DNA of 42,106 nucleotides from CAYXFZ01 sp964464385. GTDB lineage: Bacteria > Planctomycetota > UBA1135. Location: NCBI GenBank assembly GCA_964464385.1, contig CAYXFZ010000005.1:1-42106 (forward strand), given 5' to 3'. Positions 1-7,057 of the stretch are shown in pieces. The notes beneath the pieces are model-generated. The model made no database searches and was not told where the DNA came from. It saw only the letters and a program-made list of their open reading frames with translations. The stretch's first letter is position 1; every line of letters begins with the position of its first letter. The translations under genes and the position numbers were made by a program.

Positions 1-96
1 GAGGGCCTCGTCCCCGGATTTTTTCCAGTCAGCCCACAATTCCTCCGCGGTTTGGCGGGGGCCTTCGGTGGCAGAGGGGTCAAGGGAAGCGACCAT
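1..96 (-). CDS. N-terminal fragment of a probable sigma-70/FliA-type sigma factor
   Basis: Only the first 32 codons are in the window; the gene runs off the left edge. Seen: an ATG at 96 (an in-frame GTG lies directly upstream at 99), 12 bases after the apt stop codon, so it is probably the last gene of the Nudix-HD-argS-apt operon. The readable part contains ELWADWKKSGDEAL, which resembles the N-terminus of FliA/WhiG-type sigma factors, where a 'LW..Y..tgd..lR..Li..Y' segment precedes region 2. No conserved sigma region proper is visible, so this is a resemblance only. No clear Shine-Dalgarno site precedes it. The reading frame is certain only as an open frame; the family call is tentative. 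Confidence 0.42.
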   Translation of the reverse strand, partial: MVASLDPSATEGPRQTAEELWADWKKSGDEAL

Positions 97-108
97 CACG
101 GGGAGATT

Positions 109-654
109 CTAATCGGCGGTCTCGCCGATCTGAACCAGAGAGAGAATCTCCATATCCCGGAGAAGCTGGCGGCCGTCGAGATCAGTCAATTCCACAACAA
201 AAGCGGCGGCGACAACTTCTGCATCCAGGTTCCGAATCAAGGCGGCGGCGGCAGCGGCCGTCCCTCCCGTGGCCAGCAGGTCGTCCACGATGATGACCCG
301 ATCCCCATGCTGGGCGCCATCGGTGTGAATTTCCAGGGTGGCTTCGCCGTATTCCAGGGCATAGGAGTGCTGGAGGGTCTCCCAAGGCAACTTGCCGGGC
401 TTGCGCAAAGGGAGAATGCCAGCATTCAATCGTTCGCAGAGAGGGGCCGCAAAGAGAAATCCGCGGGACTCCACGGCGGCAAGCGCGGTCGGCTGGAAAG
501 GGCGCAGGACGGCCTCCAGGGCATCGATGGAGGCCGCGAAGGCCTCTGGATTCCCCAATAGCGGGGTAATGTCTTGGAAGAGAATGCCGGGTTTGGGGAA
601 GTCGGGCACGACCCGAAGCCAGGGCCGAAAGTCGAATTGCGAAGAGTTTGACAC
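109..654 (-). CDS. apt: Adenine phosphoribosyltransferase
   Basis: Converts adenine and PRPP to AMP and pyrophosphate (cytosolic purine salvage). The 181-residue length is typical. The N-terminus carries the family segment DFPKPGILFQDITPLL (about residues 18-33), and the PRPP-binding loop VIIVDDLLATGGT lies at about 120-132 with the two Asp residues expected of type I phosphoribosyltransferases. The start is a GTG at 654, only 2 bases after the argS stop codon, so translation is probably coupled to argS. The family N-terminus aligns with this start and no other candidate fits better. It belongs to the leftward operon Nudix-HD-argS-apt-(sigma factor). Nothing odd is seen in the sequence. Confidence 0.96.
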   Translation of the reverse strand: MSNSSQFDFRPWLRVVPDFPKPGILFQDITPLLGNPEAFAASIDALEAVLRPFQPTALAAVESRGFLFAAPLCERLNAGILPLRKPGKLPWETLQHSYALEYGEATLEIHTDGAQHGDRVIIVDDLLATGGTAAAAAALIRNLDAEVVAAAFVVELTDLDGRQLLRDMEILSLVQIGETAD

Positions 655-656
655 CG

Positions 657-2369
657 TTACATTTCTTCGGGTGATGGAACTCCAAGGAGTCCGAGTCCGG
701 AGTTGAGGGTGCGGCGAATCAGATCCATGGCACAGAGTCGGGCATCCTCTAGGCCCTTACCGGCGCCGAGGACACGTCGGTCTCGGTAAAAGCCGTTGGC
801 AACTCCTGCTAGGCGAAGCAGGTATTGGGCCAACAGGGCGGGTTCGCGCTTGTCAAAGGTTTCGCGAACGACCTGTGGGAAACGGCCGATGGCGACCATC
901 AACTCGCGACTGTCGGCTAGAAGTTCCGGATTTATCCCTGCTGTATCCGGGGCCGGACGGTTGGCCTTACGCAAAATGGAGCAACATCGAGCATGAGTGT
1001 ACTGAAGATAGGGCCCAGTATCGCCCTCGAAGGACAGCACTTCCTTCCAGTCGAAGACAACCTCTTTTTGACGTTGGTGCTTGAGATCATGAAAGACCAC
1101 GGCACCAATGCCAACCTGTTCAGCAACAGCGTCTCGGTTGGCCAGCTCGGGATTTTTTTCCTGAATTATGTTTCCCGCCAAATCCACGGCCCGATCCAAG
1201 ACCTCAGCCAGAGTAAGAACGCGCCCTTCCCGCGTGGACAAGGTTCCCTCAAGCAAACGGATGAGTCCAAAGGGCACATGCTCGATGCGATCCGCCCAAT
1301 CACAACCTGCAAGCTTCAAGGCGGCGGGGAATTGACGAAAGTGAAGGTTTTGTTCCGACCCGACGACATAGAGGGCGGCATCAAATTGGAATTCCTGCCA
1401 ACGCGAACGAGCGGCGGCCAGATCGCGGGTGGCATACAAAGTCGTGCCATGCGCCGTGCGCACCAAGCAAGGGACATCCAAGCCCTGACTTTCCAAATTG
1501 ATGATGGTGGCACCTTCGCTAGTTTCCAGAATGCCGGCCTCTTCCAACCAGGACAACAAGGGCTCGAGCTGGTTTTCATACCAGGACTCACCGCGGACGA
1601 AATCAAAGCTCGTGCCCAGGCGATCGTATGTTTTTTGAAACTCGCCTAGCGAGAGTTCCGTAAATCGCTGCCAAAGCATTCGGGTGGCATTGTTTTCACC
1701 CGATTCCAATTCCTGGAAGGCCTTCTTGGCCGCGGCGGCCAAACCCAATTCCTTTTCTTCTTTGTGAAAGCGGACGTAAATGTCCAAGAGGTGGCCAATG
1801 GGATTGGCTTCCAATTTTGTTTCGTCTCCCCAGAGATTCCAGCCCGCGACTAACTTGCCAAACTGGGATCCCCAATCTCCGAGGTGATTGATGCGGATCA
1901 CGTTATGGCCAAGAAGATCACCCAAGCGGGCCAAGGTTGCGCCAATGAGGGTGGATCGGAGATGGCCCACGTGCATGGGCTTGGCAATGTTGGGAGAACT
2001 GAACTCAACCAGAATGGTTCCGGTTCGGTGTCCACCGCCATAATGGGGGGAGGGTGCGTCCGCCAGGATGGCCCCGGCCAAGGCGGAGGCATCCACGCGA
2101 AAGTTCAAAAAGGGGCCAACCGCATTGGCCTGAACAGAATCCACTTCCATTTCCTTGGCCAAACGCTTGGCCAGGGCGGCAGGATTGCCTCCTTTCTCTA
2201 CGAAACGGAAGCAGGGCAGGGCGAATTCTCCTAGCGACTCTTGTCGCGGTCGCTCCAAAATCAAATTTTCCAATGGCTGGTCCAGCAAACTCGCCAAGGA
2301 TTCGCAGATCCGGACCGCGAAGCGATCCAGGCCGGTCGGTTCAGGGGCGGTGGTGGAGGGTGTGGCCAT
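657..2369 (-). CDS. argS: Arginyl-tRNA synthetase
   Basis: Class I aminoacyl-tRNA synthetase that charges tRNA-Arg with arginine in the cytosol. I place the start at the ATG at 2369 (protein begins MATPSTTAPEPTG; 570 residues, normal for the family). The frame stays open upstream to 2474, but that extension is Pro/Ser-rich, lies inside the HD-domain gene and is not family-like. The class I HIGH motif appears as HVGH at about 133-136 within a segment typical of ArgS (SSPNIAKPMHVGHLRST). The KMSKS-equivalent is the degenerate STREGR, as in many bacterial ArgS. The C-terminal helical anticodon-binding domain (DALR type) is present. The first 29 bases overlap the end of the HD gene, and apt follows 2 bases after the stop. 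Confidence 0.96.
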   Translation of the reverse strand: MATPSTTAPEPTGLDRFAVRICESLASLLDQPLENLILERPRQESLGEFALPCFRFVEKGGNPAALAKRLAKEMEVDSVQANAVGPFLNFRVDASALAGAILADAPSPHYGGGHRTGTILVEFSSPNIAKPMHVGHLRSTLIGATLARLGDLLGHNVIRINHLGDWGSQFGKLVAGWNLWGDETKLEANPIGHLLDIYVRFHKEEKELGLAAAAKKAFQELESGENNATRMLWQRFTELSLGEFQKTYDRLGTSFDFVRGESWYENQLEPLLSWLEEAGILETSEGATIINLESQGLDVPCLVRTAHGTTLYATRDLAAARSRWQEFQFDAALYVVGSEQNLHFRQFPAALKLAGCDWADRIEHVPFGLIRLLEGTLSTREGRVLTLAEVLDRAVDLAGNIIQEKNPELANRDAVAEQVGIGAVVFHDLKHQRQKEVVFDWKEVLSFEGDTGPYLQYTHARCCSILRKANRPAPDTAGINPELLADSRELMVAIGRFPQVVRETFDKREPALLAQYLLRLAGVANGFYRDRRVLGAGKGLEDARLCAMDLIRRTLNSGLGLLGVPSPEEM

Positions 2370-2949
2370 GAAGATGGGCGAGCACCTCGAGGGTGGGCCG
2401 GGAAAGGGCCTGGTCAAGGTGGGAGCTGTGGAGCTCGGCGAGGGCGGCGGCACGACGGAGCCAAGCCGAATCACCGTAGCGTTGCAGGAGCTCGGCGTGG
2501 CGTTTTTCCAGCGGAACGATGGTTGTGTGCATGACGGAGGAGTCCGCCACCGAGATCACGGAGTCGGCCAAGGTCCATTCGGGCGGATCCAGGCAGGCAA
2601 ATAGCCGTCGTACGAAATCCTGACCAAGACCTTGAAATTCGACCAACTCTTCCGGGGCCCGTCCTTTGATCCAGTGGGTGAGGCAACCCCGCCCAGCCTG
2701 CTGATGGCCCAATGAACGCAGGAGGACCCAACCACTCCAACCATGCATGGGGCCGTGGGTCAAGCTGCGGCCAATATCGTGCAGAAATCCCTCTACCTCG
2801 ACCTGATCCGGATCCACAGAATGACCCTCTTCGGTCAAGGCCTCGGCCAAGGTCCGCGCCACGCGAGCAACCTGCATGCAATGCAGGGGCCACGCTTCTT
2901 CCGCCGGGGCGTGCTGCCAGAGTAAATCGAGGGCTTGTTCTGGGGTCAT
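2341..2949 (-). CDS. HD-domain phosphohydrolase-like protein
   Basis: A 202-residue soluble protein with a metal-binding HD domain. Seen: His23 (PLHCMQVAR), the HD pair at 57-58 within FLHDIGR, and HGPMHG at 65-70, an arrangement close to HDIG-type phosphohydrolases acting on nucleotides or phosphate esters. The substrate cannot be told from sequence. There is no signal peptide and no membrane segment. It starts at an ATG at 2949, 23 bases after the Nudix stop, and its last 29 bases overlap the argS start, so it is in the same operon. The pairing of a Nudix and an HD hydrolase with aminoacylation and purine salvage suggests nucleotide clean-up, but that is inference. Confidence 0.85.
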   Translation of the reverse strand: MTPEQALDLLWQHAPAEEAWPLHCMQVARVARTLAEALTEEGHSVDPDQVEVEGFLHDIGRSLTHGPMHGWSGWVLLRSLGHQQAGRGCLTHWIKGRAPEELVEFQGLGQDFVRRLFACLDPPEWTLADSVISVADSSVMHTTIVPLEKRHAELLQRYGDSAWLRRAAALAELHSSHLDQALSRPTLEVLAHLHGHTLHHRP

Positions 2950-2972
2950 GCTCGTGAGGACAGAGGAAGCGA

Positions 2973-3446
2973 TCAGGAGGACGGAGTGTCGAGGCGAACA
3001 AAGGCACGAATCAAGGTGCGTCGCAGAGCTTGTTGTTCCAGCTTGGCCAGGCCATCTTCCTGATCGAACCAGCCACAGTCATCATGCTCTTTGGAAAGTT
3101 GGACTTCCGGGCTGGGGTTGGCTGCGAGAAAGAGAAAGACGCGCTTGAGGCCGCGTTTTACCTCATAGATGGAAGTGTCGGCGAAATCGGGCAACAAATC
3201 CTGAGCTTCCAACGCAACCCCCGTCTCTTCTCTGGTTTCGCGCAGAGCGGCAGCCACGGCATCTTCTCCCGATTTCAGATGTCCTTTAGCAAATCCCCAA
3301 CTTTGGTGGCGAGCGTTGCGCAAAAGGAGTAGGCGTGGACCTTCCGCTTGGCGCTGCCAAAGTAAAATCCCAGCGGCAAGGATGGGATTTTCCGGGGAGC
3401 CGGTAGGGGGGACGGGCATGTCTCGATTATCTCCCTGCGGTGGCAT
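2973..3446 (-). CDS. Nudix hydrolase, diadenosine-tetraphosphatase-like
   Basis: Hydrolyses nucleoside diphosphates linked to another moiety. The Nudix box GX5EX7REUXEEXGU is complete at about 55-77 (GHLKSGEDAVAAAL then RETREETGV). The N-terminal AAGILLWQRQ strand and the segment SWGFAKGHLKSGE resemble asymmetric Ap4A hydrolases, but the substrate is not proven. Length 157 residues from the ATG at 3446; an in-frame ATG at 3419 (MPVPPTG) would give 148 residues and avoid overlap with the opposite-strand pyrK frame. I cannot decide between them because neither has a clear ribosome-binding site. It is the first gene of the leftward operon and diverges from pyrK, so promoters for both must lie near 3420-3475. 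Confidence 0.9.
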   Translation of the reverse strand: MPPQGDNRDMPVPPTGSPENPILAAGILLWQRQAEGPRLLLLRNARHQSWGFAKGHLKSGEDAVAAALRETREETGVALEAQDLLPDFADTSIYEVKRGLKRVFLFLAANPSPEVQLSKEHDDCGWFDQEDGLAKLEQQALRRTLIRAFVRLDTPSS

Positions 3447-3472
3447 CCCGCACGCAAGTAGAATCCGCCCTC

Positions 3473-4300
3473 ATGGGAAAATTGGCAGGCGATGCGCGCA
3501 GTGAAAAAGCCAAGGTCGTGAGAATCCAGGAATGGCCTGGATCTGGCTTTACGGTTGAAGTGGAACTTGCGAGCGATTTAACTCCGCTGAAACCAGGAGT
3601 CTTCGCCATGTTGTCCCCGGCGGACGGCAGTGGACCGATGATTCCCCGTCCATTCTCTATTTTGGACCAGCCTTCGCCCCGTCGGCTCACCTTTCTGGTG
3701 CAAGTCATGGGCCTTGGCACCCAAGCTCTTGCGCAGGTGGCCATGGGGGAGTATTTGCGAGTTCTTCTGCCCTTGGGAAACGGTTTTTCCCTGCCGCCTG
3801 CGGATCGCCCGGTGGTTCTCGTTGCTGGTGGCGTGGGCTGTGCTCCCTTTTTGCTCTATCTTCGCGCCCGCGCTGCCGCCGGAGCGGCCGATCAGACCCG
3901 ACTCCTCTATGGTGCCCGGAGCCAAGACTTTCTCTGGGAGCGGGAAGCGCTGGCCTCCGAGGGTTGCCTCGTCGAACTCATGACTGACGATGGCAGTGTC
4001 GGCCTTGCAGGCACGGTCTTGGATGCGATGGTGGCCGGTCTGAAGGGCGAGTCCATTCCACCCGACGCCTTGTTTTGCGCCTGCGGCCCGGAGGGATTGC
4101 TGCGGGCCTTTTGTGCCCAAGCCCAGGAACTCGAGCTGGATTATCAAATTTCCCTGGAAACTTATATGGGCTGTGGTTTCGGGGCCTGCAATGCTTGTCC
4201 GGTGCCAACGAATCCCGAGGGCGCTTTGGGGGATTGGCCCTTAGCTAAGGCCTGCCTGGATGGACCGGTTTTTGCCGGCAAGGATGTCTTGTTTTCTTAG
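3473..4300 (+). CDS. pyrK: Dihydroorotate dehydrogenase electron-transfer subunit (PyrK type)
   Basis: Iron-sulfur flavoprotein that passes electrons from dihydroorotate dehydrogenase (PyrDB) to NAD+ in pyrimidine synthesis. Domains: an FAD-binding barrel with RPFSIL (near residue 56), an NAD-binding domain with the Gly-rich GGVGCAPF, and a C-terminal 2Fe-2S site with Cys234, 239, 242 and 261 (MGCGFGACNAC, then CLDGPVF). This four-Cys spacing and the GPVF ending are characteristic of PyrK rather than other ferredoxin reductases. Start chosen at the ATG at 3473 (275 residues); a GTG at 3440 is in frame but would overlap the Nudix gene. No pyrD is adjacent. Its stop overlaps the convergent sulfatase gene by 4 bases. 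Confidence 0.9.
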   Translation: MGKLAGDARSEKAKVVRIQEWPGSGFTVEVELASDLTPLKPGVFAMLSPADGSGPMIPRPFSILDQPSPRRLTFLVQVMGLGTQALAQVAMGEYLRVLLPLGNGFSLPPADRPVVLVAGGVGCAPFLLYLRARAAAGAADQTRLLYGARSQDFLWEREALASEGCLVELMTDDGSVGLAGTVLDAMVAGLKGESIPPDALFCACGPEGLLRAFCAQAQELELDYQISLETYMGCGFGACNACPVPTNPEGALGDWPLAKACLDGPVFAGKDVLFS

Positions 4301-5778
4301 TCTTCCTCGGCCTCGACATATCCCAAGCCCTGCAATTCGGCCACCACCTCCGGCGTGAAACTGCTGATGGCGTGAATCACGGGCAGGAGACCGAAGTCCT
4401 TGCGTCGTTGCACTGCAGCCTTCCGGAATCTATCCAGCGCGCGCCTAGCCTCAGTGATGGAGATCCGCCCCGATTCAGTGTTGGCAAGGTCTTGCCTCTC
4501 CCCCGGGTCGGCCCCGAGATCGTAAACCTGGGGAGGGAAGCCCTCATCCGGGAAGAAATGGACTTTTCGGGAATCATTTCGCCAAGCGGCACGGGCCGCG
4601 GGCCAGTTGGCTTGATGAACGTGACTGGGTCCGGGGCCCACGCCCTCCGGCTCGAGCGAAGTCAAGGAAACCACTCGGCCGGCGACTTGGGCCGGTAGCG
4701 GCAGGCCTACGGCGGCCAACAAAGTGGGCATGAGATCCACCAGATCCACCGAATCCGAACGGCGGACCCCGATCGGTCCCTGGGGATGCCGAATCAAGAG
4801 GGGAATGTGCATGGTTTCTTCCCAAACTCGATGGTGGCCAAAATAATCATGCTCCCAAAGCTCTTCTCCGTGATCCGAAGTCACAATCACAATGGTGTTT
4901 TCCGCCAACCCAGTTTCTTGGAGCATGGCCTCCAGTCGGGCAAATTGATCATCCACGACGGCGATTTCCGCGTCATATAGAGTGTGCACAAAATCCCGGT
5001 CCTTTTGGTCGAAATCCGGTGAATCAAACAGTGGCTTGAAAAATCGACGCTGGACTTCGCCGATGGGGTTGCGATCGGGAAAGCGCCTCAGAAAATCGGC
5101 GTTGAAGGTCCGGGCTTGTTCCACCACTTGGTGCAGAGGCCCCTGGTAGTCACTGGCGAATCGGTTCACATATTCCTTGGGCGGCACATAGGGATAGTGC
5201 ACTTCATACGTGTGAAGGAAAAGGAAAAAGGGTTTGTTGGGATCCCGTTCCTGGCCCAGCCATTGGAGAGCGCGGTTCATGCGATCTTCCGCACCTAGAG
5301 TGCGGGAGTCGAACAACTCGAAGCCTTGAGCAAGGCCGCGTCGAGCGTTGACGTAGCCGCCACCGGCAATGGCGGCAGTCTGCCAGCCGGAATCGCGGAA
5401 CACTTCGGCCAAGGTAATGGCCTTTTCCGGCAGGGCAGGAAAGACCGGGTCTGGCTTGGAGTCCAACTGGAGTCGGTTCCAAATCCCGTGGGTTTCCGGA
5501 TAAGTAGAGGTGAAAAGGCTGGCGTGAGAGGTGGCGGTGTAGGGGGAGGGTGCCCAAGCCCGCTCGAAGAGTTGGGCCTGTTCGGCAAAGGAGTCCAAAT
5601 GGGGAGAGGTGGGGGCGTCGTGGCCATAGCAGCCCAGCCGATCCGCTCGCAGGGTATCGACGACGAACATCAACACATTGGGTGGGTCGGTTGGCCCCAC
5701 CGTCGCCGAGGAAGATTCGGGTTCGCCTCCGCAAGTGCTCAAAAGCAGGAGGAGGCACGAAGGGAGAAGGCCGCGCAT
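4297..5778 (-). CDS. Sulfatase/alkaline-phosphatase-superfamily lipoprotein with Thr nucleophile
   Basis: Exported lipoprotein of 493 residues. The start is the ATG at 5778 (MRGLLPSC...), 8 bases after the upstream gene's stop; a TTG at 5802 is possible but gives a poorer signal peptide. The lipobox is LLSTC (Cys16). Metal-binding motifs of the superfamily are present: VVDTLRADRLGCYGH near 40-54 and TSDHGEELWEH in the middle. At the position where true sulfatases have the Cys or Ser that becomes formylglycine (C-x-P-S-R) this protein has Thr81 in TATSH, so it should not be a classical sulfatase; Thr is the nucleophile in phosphotransferases and phosphodiesterases of the superfamily. It ends in LGYVEAEED, a tail also seen in two related proteins here (16078 and 39385). 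Substrate unknown. Confidence 0.88.
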   Translation of the reverse strand: MRGLLPSCLLLLLSTCGGEPESSSATVGPTDPPNVLMFVVDTLRADRLGCYGHDAPTSPHLDSFAEQAQLFERAWAPSPYTATSHASLFTSTYPETHGIWNRLQLDSKPDPVFPALPEKAITLAEVFRDSGWQTAAIAGGGYVNARRGLAQGFELFDSRTLGAEDRMNRALQWLGQERDPNKPFFLFLHTYEVHYPYVPPKEYVNRFASDYQGPLHQVVEQARTFNADFLRRFPDRNPIGEVQRRFFKPLFDSPDFDQKDRDFVHTLYDAEIAVVDDQFARLEAMLQETGLAENTIVIVTSDHGEELWEHDYFGHHRVWEETMHIPLLIRHPQGPIGVRRSDSVDLVDLMPTLLAAVGLPLPAQVAGRVVSLTSLEPEGVGPGPSHVHQANWPAARAAWRNDSRKVHFFPDEGFPPQVYDLGADPGERQDLANTESGRISITEARRALDRFRKAAVQRRKDFGLLPVIHAISSFTPEVVAELQGLGYVEAEED

Positions 5779-5786
5779 GAGGCGCG

Positions 5787-6503
5787 TCAGTGTACGCGCC
5801 AAGCGGGAATCACCGGAATGATGTCCCCTGTAATGGAATCGCAGTCGCTCTCCACGTCGGCCTCGTACCAGAGTTCACGGAAGCCATCTTCGCGCCATTG
5901 CCGATGGGTGTCCTCGTCATTCCAGAGGGAAATTAGGAGCAGGCGAAGGGGGTCGTCTGGATCCTCACCGACGCCAAACCCGAGGCACCCCGCCAGCTTC
6001 ATGGCAGGCGCCCAGAGTTGGGGTTGGGTGGCCAGGAAGTGTTCGCGCCGGGCGGCACCGGGAAGCAATTGCGCGGTGACCACGCGCAAAAAATCGACTT
6101 CAGCCAAATGGGCCGCCAAGAGGGGACAAGGTTCCTCCAAGTTGGCGACGCGGCGCCAAAGTTGGGTCTCCATTCTTTGGATCCAGGGGGCTTGTCCGCT
6201 CTGCTGGTAGATTCGATCATGATCTTGCGACATGAAATCTCGGTGAGCGCTTTCGTCCCGCCAAAGGCCCAGGATGAGGGCTCGGGAAGGATTGATTTGG
6301 GACCAGCCGCCAATTTGGCCACCACAGCCGGAAATCTCTGAAGTTGCCTGCCAGGCAGACTGACCCTGATGGAAGGGATCGCGGTGTTCCTCCTTGACCT
6401 GACAACGAATCAGCTTGAAACAATCACTTACTGTGATGGCGGGCGTGGAGGAGGGGGACACGAGGGCTCGGAGGTTCTGCATAGATGATACACGAAAAAG
6501 CAT
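5787..6503 (-). CDS. Tandem DUF4937/YdbC-like protein (dimeric alpha-beta-barrel type)
   Basis: A 238-residue soluble protein built from two similar halves. The first half has the signature of DUF4937/YdbC proteins: FKLIRCQVKEEHRDPF, then a Q..W segment, GGQIGGW, and LGLWRDESAHRDFM with a following HD. The second half repeats the plan (FLRVVTAQLLPGAARREHF, Q..LW, GCLGFGVGE, LLISLWNDEDTHRQW). These resemble ferredoxin-like barrels of the antibiotic-monooxygenase superfamily, but no function is established for the family as far as I know. Starts: ATG at 6503, or ATG at 6482 (MQNLRALV). It diverges from the QueD-like gene (6545) and lies 8 bases upstream of the preferred start of the sulfatase-like lipoprotein gene, so the two are probably co-transcribed. 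Confidence 0.78.
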   Translation of the reverse strand: MLFRVSSMQNLRALVSPSSTPAITVSDCFKLIRCQVKEEHRDPFHQGQSAWQATSEISGCGGQIGGWSQINPSRALILGLWRDESAHRDFMSQDHDRIYQQSGQAPWIQRMETQLWRRVANLEEPCPLLAAHLAEVDFLRVVTAQLLPGAARREHFLATQPQLWAPAMKLAGCLGFGVGEDPDDPLRLLLISLWNDEDTHRQWREDGFRELWYEADVESDCDSITGDIIPVIPAWRVH

Positions 6504-6544
6504 GGCCCTCGCACCGGACCCAAAACCGGGTATCCTGGCTGACC

Positions 6545-7057
6545 ATGAGTGATCAGTGGTCCATTCAAGTTGACAAGGAGGCGATGAAATTTTCCGCCGC
6601 CCATTTTCTTATTTTCCCTGACGGAACTGCGGAGCGGTTGCATGGCCATAATTACCGTATCTATGTCGAGGTTGAGGGTCCTCTTTGCGATCACGGCCTC
6701 GTTTTGGATTTCCAGGGGATCAAACCCTTAGTCCAGGCAATTTGCGATGAGTTGGACGAACATTGGCTCATCCCGGGTCAACACCCCGTATTGGAAGTTG
6801 AAGCCATTGACGATAGTTACGAAATTCGTTACCGAAATCGCCAGTATCGGGCTCCTCAAGAAGATGTCCTGGTGCTTCCCATCAACAACACCTCTGCCGA
6901 AAACTTGGCGGCTTGGTTTGGTGGCGAACTTCGCTCAAGAATCCGCCGGACTTTTCCGGAAGTCGAATTGTCGACCTTGATGGTTTCAGTCGAGGAAACT
7001 CCAGGCCAACGCGGAGTTTGGCGTTCCGACCTCAGGACTGAAGTTCCAGCACAGTGA
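6545..7057 (+). CDS. 6-pyruvoyl-tetrahydropterin synthase family protein, PTPS-III-like
   Basis: A 170-residue member of the QueD/PTPS/T-fold family acting on dihydroneopterin triphosphate. Zinc-ligand histidines are present (FSAAHF, then LHGHNY), as is the conserved PINNTSAENLA block. The catalytic Cys normally found four residues before HGH (C-x-x-L-HGH) is absent; the sequence reads TAERLHGHNY, with Glu three residues before the His. Replacement of this Cys by Glu is described for PTPS-III enzymes, which feed folate synthesis in place of FolB; that assignment here is inference. Start: ATG at 6545, matching the family N-terminus; an upstream in-frame ATG at 6485 would add 20 non-family residues. 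Its last 26 bases overlap the convergent glycosidase gene. Confidence 0.85.
   Translation: MSDQWSIQVDKEAMKFSAAHFLIFPDGTAERLHGHNYRIYVEVEGPLCDHGLVLDFQGIKPLVQAICDELDEHWLIPGQHPVLEVEAIDDSYEIRYRNRQYRAPQEDVLVLPINNTSAENLAAWFGGELRSRIRRTFPEVELSTLMVSVEETPGQRGVWRSDLRTEVPAQ

Noticed and set aside
993..1649. 218-codon plus-strand ORF
   Set aside because: Antisense to argS, whose motifs and length are fully normal.
4297..5778. Classical formylglycine sulfatase
   Set aside because: The C/S-x-P-x-R motif is absent; the nucleophile position is Thr. The same holds for 16078 and 39385.
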